From the NCBI GenBank assembly GCA_001940825.1, contig MSGT01000046.1:62001-126000 (forward strand): 64,000 nt of DNA. Reading direction: 5' to 3'. Source of the stretch: Sphaerochaeta sp. Phil3 (GTDB lineage: Bacteria > Spirochaetota > Spirochaetia > Sphaerochaetales > Sphaerochaetaceae). Position 1 is the stretch's first letter, and each line of letters starts with the position of its first letter. Positions 58,427-64,000 of this stretch are shown one piece after another. Below the pieces are notes generated by a model. It had not been told where the DNA came from. It did not search any database and saw only the letters and a list, made by a program, of their open reading frames with translations. Made by a program: the position numbers and the translations under genes.

Positions 58427-59331
58427 TGTGCTACATTCCAAAGACGCTTGAAGAAGCCCTTGAGATAAAGTCCAGGCACGATGTCATAGTCCTTGCAGGT
58501 GGGAGCGACCTCATGGTCTCCAACAAAAGGACCTTGGGCCTTGCACCAAAGTTCGACAAACCTGTAATGATAGTCAGGAACCTTCCCGAACTCAGAGGCA
58601 TATACATAAACGAAGAGGGCGAGTGCTGCATAGGAGCAGGTTGCACCAGTGCGCAGATTGCAGAAAGCACCCTATGCCCGTGGCACCTCAGACAGGCAGC
58701 ATCCAGAATGGGAGCCGTCGCCCTCAGAAACAGCGCCACCATTGCCGGAAACATTGCAAACGCATCCCCAAAAGGCGATACTCCGGGTCCGTTGTACATG
58801 CTTGACGCCAGAGTCAAGCTCAGTTCCGTTTCAGGCAGCAGGGAGATTCTTGTCAGCGATTTCATCGTCAAGTTCAGAACCATCGACCTAAGGCCGGACG
58901 AAATGATAACAGAGGTCATAGTGCCGCTTTCAGAGGACGACTTCGACTACGTGTTCTGGCACAAGGTGGGTACCCGCAAGGCCAATGCAATAAGCAAGAT
59001 AACCCTAAGCCAGGCCATCAAATTCAATGCCGATGGTACTGTGAAGGACTACAGGGTGGCCGCCACCGCGACCGGTGCAAAGACCAACCGCAGTCGTGAT
59101 GTTGAGTCCATCATCATTGGAAAGCGCCTTTCACCGGAACTCATAGAGGACGTGATCAAAGGCTTCGACGACGTGATCTCCCCTCGTGCCATGCCTGAGT
59201 TCAGGCGTGAGGCCACGCGTAGGATGATAAGGCGTTTCCTTAACGTTGCGGACACCCATCCAGAGGGAAAGGTCATAGATACCTACGATGGATACTACGT
59301 CGTAGGACAGCCTGAGCCAAGAGTGTTGTAG
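58414..59331 (+). CDS. xdhB: Xanthine dehydrogenase-like FAD-binding subunit
   Basis: A 305-residue flavin subunit of the CoxM/XdhB family with the FAD loops VLAGGSDLMV and ALRNSATIAGNIANASPKGDTPGPLYMLDA, and a C-terminal CO-dehydrogenase-flavoprotein-like domain. It accepts electrons from the [2Fe-2S] subunit and passes them to NAD+ or another acceptor. GGAGG precedes the ATG. It completes the first molybdenum hydroxylase of the cluster. Confidence 0.94.
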   Translation: MEEMMCYIPKTLEEALEIKSRHDVIVLAGGSDLMVSNKRTLGLAPKFDKPVMIVRNLPELRGIYINEEGECCIGAGCTSAQIAESTLCPWHLRQAASRMGAVALRNSATIAGNIANASPKGDTPGPLYMLDARVKLSSVSGSREILVSDFIVKFRTIDLRPDEMITEVIVPLSEDDFDYVFWHKVGTRKANAISKITLSQAIKFNADGTVKDYRVAATATGAKTNRSRDVESIIIGKRLSPELIEDVIKGFDDVISPRAMPEFRREATRRMIRRFLNVADTHPEGKVIDTYDGYYVVGQPEPRVL

Positions 59332-59358
59332 GCCGTGGGTTTTAGAAAAGGAGACGAC

Positions 59359-60741
59359 ATGAACGAAAGAGGAATACTACTTAAAGGCATATACGCACTT
59401 ATGACGAACCCTGAAAAGGATACGTTGTATGGGGTGGACATGCTCATTGAGGATGGCAAGGTTAAATCCATAGGAAAAGGCCTTGTCGCACCCCAGGACT
59501 ACAGAGTCATAGACGGTTCAAAACTGGCCGTTGTCCCTGGCTTTGTGAACACACACCACCATTTCTATCAGACTCTTACGAGAAACCTTCCTGCGGTGCA
59601 GGATGCAAAGCTCTTTGACTGGTTGGTGTATCTCTATGAAGTATGGAAATACATAGACGAAGAGGCTATATACTACTCATCTTTGCTTGCAATGACTGAG
59701 CTTTTGAAAACAGGTTGCACCTGTTCTACTGACCATCACTATGTGTTCCCTAGGCAGTGCAAGGGTCAGGATCTCACAGGAGCCCAGTTCAAGGCGGCCG
59801 ATAGGCTTGGGATGAGGTTCTCCCCGACACGTGGAAGCATGAGCCTTTCGAAGAAGGACGGAGGCCTTCCCCCTGATACCGTGGTGCAGACCGAGGACGA
59901 AATCCTTGAGGACTCCGAGCGCGTCATAAAGCTCTACCACGACCCATCGCCAATGGCAATGCACAAGATTGTGCTTGCTCCATGCTCCCCGTTCTCAGTC
60001 ACCAAGCGCTGTATGCTTGAAAGCGCAAGGCTTGCTCGTAAATACGGAGTGCGTCTCCACACCCATCTTTGCGAGACCATGGACGAAGAAGACCAGTGCA
60101 AGGCCATGTATGGAATAAGACCGGTGGAGCTCATGCAGGAATGCGAACTCATTGGAAACGATGTGTTCTACGCCCATGGAATATGGTTCAACGACGATGA
60201 ACTCAAGCTCCTTGCAAAGACCGGAAGCCATGTTGCCCACTGTCCATCCTCTAACATGAGGCTTGGATCTGGAATCTGCCGTACAAGGGAGCTTTTGGAC
60301 CTTGGAGTGAACGTTGGAATAGCCGTAGACGGCAGTGCCTCGAACGACAGCTCCGACATGCTTGCAGAGATGCGCAATGCGCTTCTCCTTGGCAGGGTGA
60401 AATACGGCAGCACTGCCCTTACAGCCCGTGACGTATTCAAGATGGGAAGCGAGAACGGAGCCAAGATGCTCAACTTTGGCAACGTTGGAAGACTTGAGGA
60501 AGGCTGGGCCGCAGACCTTGCATGTTTCGATGTATCGGGCATAGCATATGCAGGAAGCCACAGCGACCCAATAGCGGCCCTTCTTTTCTGTGGCTGCGAC
60601 CATACGGCGCAGTATACAATCGTCAATGGACAGGTTGTCGTGGACAATAGAAAGGTCGTTGGTGTGAACGAACAGGAGCTTGCAGACAAGGCCAACAGGA
60701 TAAGCGCAGGACTTCTTGAGAAGAGGAGGGTCTATGGTTGA
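59359..60741 (+). CDS. 8-oxoguanine deaminase-like amidohydrolase
   Basis: A 460-residue amidohydrolase. PGFVNTHHHFYQTLTRNLPAVQDAKLFDWLVYLYEVW is the signature of the 8-oxoguanine deaminase/hydroxyatrazine hydrolase group, followed by TCSTDHHYVFP, RLHTHLCETMDE, FYAHGIWFNDDEL and AVDGSASNDSSDMLAEMR. ATG 59359 follows AAAGGAG; the track start eight codons upstream is not needed. It would deaminate 8-oxoguanine (to urate) or a similar oxidised purine, feeding the hydroxylases. This is a second amidohydrolase, distinct from SsnA, in the same operon. Confidence 0.88.
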   Translation: MNERGILLKGIYALMTNPEKDTLYGVDMLIEDGKVKSIGKGLVAPQDYRVIDGSKLAVVPGFVNTHHHFYQTLTRNLPAVQDAKLFDWLVYLYEVWKYIDEEAIYYSSLLAMTELLKTGCTCSTDHHYVFPRQCKGQDLTGAQFKAADRLGMRFSPTRGSMSLSKKDGGLPPDTVVQTEDEILEDSERVIKLYHDPSPMAMHKIVLAPCSPFSVTKRCMLESARLARKYGVRLHTHLCETMDEEDQCKAMYGIRPVELMQECELIGNDVFYAHGIWFNDDELKLLAKTGSHVAHCPSSNMRLGSGICRTRELLDLGVNVGIAVDGSASNDSSDMLAEMRNALLLGRVKYGSTALTARDVFKMGSENGAKMLNFGNVGRLEEGWAADLACFDVSGIAYAGSHSDPIAALLFCGCDHTAQYTIVNGQVVVDNRKVVGVNEQELADKANRISAGLLEKRRVYG

Positions 60742-61588
60742 GAACCTTATAATAGCCAAGAACATAGCAGAAGCCGTTTCATGCAAGGTTTCATGCAAGG
60801 CTTCATGCAAGGAGAGCTCCGCCTACCTTGCAGGAGGGACGGAGATAAACAGACTCAATGGCACGGTGAATGCATCCACTTTGGTTTCCATTGGAAGGAT
60901 AGCTGAGCTTGACGGAATGTCTGTGGTTGACGATCCACGAAAGGGCTCGTGCGCCACAGCCTCAAGATTCCTTAGGATTGGCTCCATGTGCACGTTCCAG
61001 GAAATCGTTGAATCCAACGATGCTCCCCAGTGGCTCAAGGATGCCAGCCGTTTCATGGCATCGCGCACCAAGCGCAACATGGCTACCATTGGTGGAAACG
61101 TAGCCCTCATGAGGGACGATTCGTACCTCTATGCAACCCTTCTTGCCGCAGGTTCCCTCCTTGAGCTCGTGGACATAGAGGGCAACACCATGTTCAGGTG
61201 CACCAGAAAGTACATGAACGAGCACGAATCGTTCAAGGATTGCCTCATAGCCGCTGTACTTGTTCCAATGAATGCAGTCGTGGCATCAAGGCGCTATGCA
61301 AATACCGCTGAAAGCCATGCTGTCCTCACTATGGGGGCGGGCATTGTCAACGGAGAACTTAGGCTTGCAGCCGCCCTCAAGGGTACCGGAGTTTTCCTCA
61401 TGCCTCATCTTTCAGAGCTCATTTCAAATGGCGCAACGGAGGACGAAGTCCTTGATGCGGCAAAGAACCACAGCGGAGTGGAGGTCAAGTCAGACATGTT
61501 CGGGGGCGAAGCATACAAGAGGTATCTTCTTGGAGTCACCGCATACGACCTTGCAAAGAAGGTCCTTTCACAGGGAGGAAGCAGATGA
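60734..61588 (+). CDS. ygfM: YgfM-type FAD-binding subunit of the second molybdenum hydroxylase
   Basis: A 284-residue flavin subunit with AYLAGGTEINRLNG and MASRTKRNMATIGGNVALMRDDSYLYATLLA FAD loops. ATG 60734 follows GGAGGG and overlaps the deaminase gene by eight bases. The N-terminus carries three near-identical SCKxSCKxSCK units from a 12-base tandem repeat (60777-60812). Pairing with the xdhD gene, which overlaps its stop, mirrors the E. coli ygfM-xdhD order. Confidence 0.9.
   Translation: MVENLIIAKNIAEAVSCKVSCKASCKESSAYLAGGTEINRLNGTVNASTLVSIGRIAELDGMSVVDDPRKGSCATASRFLRIGSMCTFQEIVESNDAPQWLKDASRFMASRTKRNMATIGGNVALMRDDSYLYATLLAAGSLLELVDIEGNTMFRCTRKYMNEHESFKDCLIAAVLVPMNAVVASRRYANTAESHAVLTMGAGIVNGELRLAAALKGTGVFLMPHLSELISNGATEDEVLDAAKNHSGVEVKSDMFGGEAYKRYLLGVTAYDLAKKVLSQGGSR
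60777..60812 (+). repeat. Three tandem 12-bp repeats inside ygfM
   Basis: The unit (T/C)TTCATGCAAGG occurs three times in frame, encoding the repeated Ser-Cys-Lys. It is likely a recent slippage expansion close to the start of the flavin subunit and adds unusual cysteines. Confidence 0.85.
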
Positions 61589-64000
61589 GAGTCGATTGCA
61601 TAATCAACGGAAGAGGAAGGAGCTTTGACGTAGAGCCTTCCATGAAGCTCAGGGAGATGCTTCTTCTCAACGGCAACCTGGCCGTGCGCGACAGCGACGA
61701 TGCAGAGGGCTTCTGCGGAAGCGACACCGTCCTTGTGGATGGAACCCCAGTCTTTTCCAACCTCGTCCTTGCGGGAGAGGTCCAGGGCTGTGAGATAAGG
61801 ACACCTGACGGCCTTGGAGACCCCAGACACCTTACGGTCGTCCAGCAGGCCATGATAGATGCAGGCATAGTCCAAAGTGCATACAACGCGCCGGCTGCGG
61901 CCCTTCTTCTCACATGGCTTCTTGAGAACAACCCAAATCCAACCAAAGAGGACATAAAGGACGCGCTTTCAGGCATCTTCATAAGGGATGCAGGCTATGA
62001 GCACTACTATCTTGCAGTCAAGCTTGCACAGGAGAAGATGAAGGACGGCAAATACTCGACAACCATAGCCCCTTCGTTCAGACCTGAATGCGAGTACATT
62101 GGAAAGCCAATGTCCAAGATAGACGGAGCCCAGCTCGTAACCGGCGACAAGGCCTTCGTTGAGGACTACGTTCCATCCGATGCCTGCCACATGGTCGTCC
62201 TTAGAAGCCCACATGCAAGTGCATACATAAAGTCCATAGATACAAGCGAGGCTGAGAAGGTGGAGGGTGTCATCTCCATCCTCACCGCATACAATACGCC
62301 TGACACCCATTACATGCAGGCGGGCCAGGGCAATCCTGAGCCATCCCCACACGACAGAAGGCTCTTCAACCTCAAGGTAAGGCACGTTGGAGACAGGGTG
62401 GCTGCAGTCATAGCCGAGACCTTGGAGGAGGCGAAGGCTGCGTGCAAGCTCATAAAGGTTGAGTACGAAGTGCTTCCTGCGGTCTTCACTGTAGAGGAGG
62501 CGATGGCGCCAGGGGCCCCTGCGGTACATGACGGCATAGTCGAATACAGAGCCGGCGCACCTGCTGACCTTGATGAATATAACAAGGCCTCAAAGGATCC
62601 CCGCGAAGGCAAGGTCATCTACCAGTTCCCTCTTGGAGGGGACATAAGGCACAACGTGGCTGCCTCCAACAAGGGGCACATAGGTGATGTGGAGAAGGCC
62701 TTCAATGAGTCCGATGCCGTTGTGGAATGCACGTATCAGACAAGCCAAATCCAGCATACTCCTCTTGAGACGCATATATGCTTTGCAAAGATGGAAGGCC
62801 AGAGGCTCGTCGTCTATGCCTCGACCCAGGTTCCATACCATGTAAGGAGAATCGTGGGGTGGGTCACAGGGCTTCCTGAAAACAGGATCCACGTCATAAA
62901 GACACGCGTAGGCGGTGGCTACGGCTCAAAGCAGGACATCCTCATAGAGGACCTTACAGGCTATGCTGCGTTCGTGACTGGAAAGCCTGTGCTTTGCCAC
63001 AACACAAGGGAGGAGGAATTCATTGCCAACTCCACACGCCACCCAATGAGGGTCCGTGTGAAGATGTCTGGAAACAAGGATGGTCAGATCACCGGAATCT
63101 TCATGGAGGTGTGCGCAAACACAGGCCCTTACGGCAACCACTGCCTTACAGTTCCAATGAACAGCTGCTCGAAGACGCTGCCGCTTTTCAAAGTGGACAA
63201 CATGGCATACGACCTCAAGGTGTTCTATACCAACACTCCACCTGCTGGCGCATACCAGGGCTATGGCACTCCAAAGGGCACATACGGCCTCATGATGGCG
63301 ATGGCCCTTCTTGCAGAGAAGCTTGGCATAGACTACAAGGACATGGTGCTCAAGAACCACGTAGAGGAAGGCTACATGCTTGAAATCCTCAAGGGTCTTG
63401 GGGAAGGAAGGGAAGGTGCTGTCGTTCCAGTTGGCTCCTGCGGTCTTGACGAAGCCATAAGAAAGGGCTGCGACATGATAGAGTGGGGCAAGAAGGAGGT
63501 CTCAAGCGATCCTGACTGGAAGATTGGAAAGGGCTTTGCAATGATAATGCAGGGTTCAGGCCTTCCTGGCCTTGACCACGCAGAGGCCATAGCAAAGCTT
63601 GAGACTGATGGCACAATCATCCTCAACAGCGGTGGAGCTGACCTTGGAACGGGCCTTGATACGATATCGGCCAAGATAGTGGCTGAAGTCCTCAAGGTCC
63701 CAATGGATAGGATAACGGTCGTCTCCGGCGATACCGACTCCTGTGCGTTCGACACTGGAGCATACGCTTCATCTGGTACGTTCTTCAGTGGAAATGCATC
63801 CCTTGAAGCCTGTAAGAAGCTCAAGGATATGATCATAAAGGAATCGGCCTATCAGATGGGTGAGGACGAGGGCGACCTTGAGATCCGCTTCCCGGGTGAG
63901 GTCTACTCCAAGAAGACGGGCAAGGTGCTTTCCTACTATGAGCTGTCCCATACTGCGTGCAGCGGTGGCGGCCATGGTCAGATGATAGCCCACGGGACGT
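61585..64000 (+). CDS. xdhD: XdhD-type fused molybdenum hydroxylase, 3'-truncated by the window edge
   Basis: The frame from ATG 61585 (overlapping the ygfM stop, GGGAGGA upstream) stays open to the window end, about 805 residues; it is not in the ORF track because it lacks a stop. It matches E. coli XdhD, the putative hypoxanthine oxidase (956 residues from memory). The N-terminal 160 residues have the two-cluster Fe-S fold but GFCGSDTVLV replaces the CxxxxCGxC motif and QSAYNAP and IFIRDAGY replace QCGFC and CRCTGY, so no cluster can form. The Mo domain follows, with RVGGGYGSKQD, GAYQGYGTPKG and GADLGTGLDTISAKI. The catalytic Glu region lies beyond the edge. Confidence 0.92.
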   Translation, partial: MRVDCIINGRGRSFDVEPSMKLREMLLLNGNLAVRDSDDAEGFCGSDTVLVDGTPVFSNLVLAGEVQGCEIRTPDGLGDPRHLTVVQQAMIDAGIVQSAYNAPAAALLLTWLLENNPNPTKEDIKDALSGIFIRDAGYEHYYLAVKLAQEKMKDGKYSTTIAPSFRPECEYIGKPMSKIDGAQLVTGDKAFVEDYVPSDACHMVVLRSPHASAYIKSIDTSEAEKVEGVISILTAYNTPDTHYMQAGQGNPEPSPHDRRLFNLKVRHVGDRVAAVIAETLEEAKAACKLIKVEYEVLPAVFTVEEAMAPGAPAVHDGIVEYRAGAPADLDEYNKASKDPREGKVIYQFPLGGDIRHNVAASNKGHIGDVEKAFNESDAVVECTYQTSQIQHTPLETHICFAKMEGQRLVVYASTQVPYHVRRIVGWVTGLPENRIHVIKTRVGGGYGSKQDILIEDLTGYAAFVTGKPVLCHNTREEEFIANSTRHPMRVRVKMSGNKDGQITGIFMEVCANTGPYGNHCLTVPMNSCSKTLPLFKVDNMAYDLKVFYTNTPPAGAYQGYGTPKGTYGLMMAMALLAEKLGIDYKDMVLKNHVEEGYMLEILKGLGEGREGAVVPVGSCGLDEAIRKGCDMIEWGKKEVSSDPDWKIGKGFAMIMQGSGLPGLDHAEAIAKLETDGTIILNSGGADLGTGLDTISAKIVAEVLKVPMDRITVVSGDTDSCAFDTGAYASSGTFFSGNASLEACKKLKDMIIKESAYQMGEDEGDLEIRFPGEVYSKKTGKVLSYYELSHTACSGGGHGQMIAHGT

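Noticed and set aside
61585-62065. Frameshift or sequencing error as the cause of missing Fe-S cysteines in XdhD
   Set aside because: The reading frame is continuous, the fold-defining segments align throughout, and the E. coli protein shows the same replacements as I recall it.

Overview
The window looks like a chromosome segment of a gut-type spirochaete (Spirochaetota, probably near Sphaerochaeta/Treponema). This is inferred from the substrate-binding proteins with 'FAQGAQE'-type mature ends, the sugar-acid, amino-sugar and purine catabolism, the strictly anaerobic flavour ([FeFe]-hydrogenase-like protein, YgfK, molybdenum hydroxylases) and a Treponema-sized type II-A Cas9. No rRNA or ribosomal protein is present, so the assignment is tentative. 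Coding density is high. Most operons use overlapping stop/start codons and strong GGAGG-type ribosome binding sites.

Layout. (1) 1-6.3 kb: hexuronate/gluconate operon (partial mannonate/fructuronate reductase family gene, 2-keto-3-deoxygluconate kinase, 6-phosphogluconate dehydrogenase, a LarA-type nickel racemase/epimerase homologue, uronate isomerase) ending in a strong terminator. (2) 6.6-10.4 kb: GntR-nagA-nagB operon facing a TIM-barrel gene, with TGTATACA palindromes inside the nag promoter. (3) 10.6-19.8 kb: AraC regulator, phosphonate-type ABC transporter (PhnC-E-E-D), PhnP-like phosphodiesterase, then an Fbp/Afu-type ABC transporter. No C-P lyase is visible. (4) 20-25 kb: methyltransferase, DUF5662 protein, group-B-like [FeFe]-hydrogenase, cupin, acetyltransferase, CrtO-like membrane protein, PD-(D/E)XK-type nuclease. 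(5) 25.8-33.1 kb: complete type II-A CRISPR-Cas locus: array of 17 full repeats plus one half repeat, csn2, cas2, cas1, cas9 and a divergent tracrRNA. HicAB follows at 33.2-33.9 kb. (6) 34-42.6 kb: TspO-like protein, a second Fbp/Afu-type transporter with a YesM/YesN-type two-component system and KDPG aldolase. (7) 42.7-47.7 kb: asnA, then a gene-poor stretch with a RelB/PIN toxin-antitoxin pair, a polymorphic-toxin remnant with a probable immunity gene, tRNA-Leu(UAA), a DUF4143 ATPase remnant and degenerate repeats. (8) 47.8-64 kb: threonine synthase, a fold-type II PLP enzyme, and a large purine-catabolism cluster (ygfK, ssnA, three-subunit xanthine-dehydrogenase-like enzyme, 8-oxoguanine deaminase, ygfM, xdhD) that runs off the right edge.

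How it fits together. Uronates are isomerised, reduced and dehydrated to 2-keto-3-deoxygluconate, phosphorylated by the kinase at 1.0 kb and can be cleaved by the aldolase at 41.9 kb. Amino sugars feed in through NagA/NagB. Purines are hydroxylated and deaminated by the right-hand cluster, with YgfK as the likely flavin/iron-sulfur electron-transfer partner. The most notable points are the cas9 and tracrRNA promoters, which overlap face to face with the anti-repeat inside the cas9 promoter; a Cys/His/Asp-rich tract of about 60 residues inserted in YgfK; a LarA homologue inside a sugar-acid operon; and an XdhD whose iron-sulfur domain has lost its cluster ligands.
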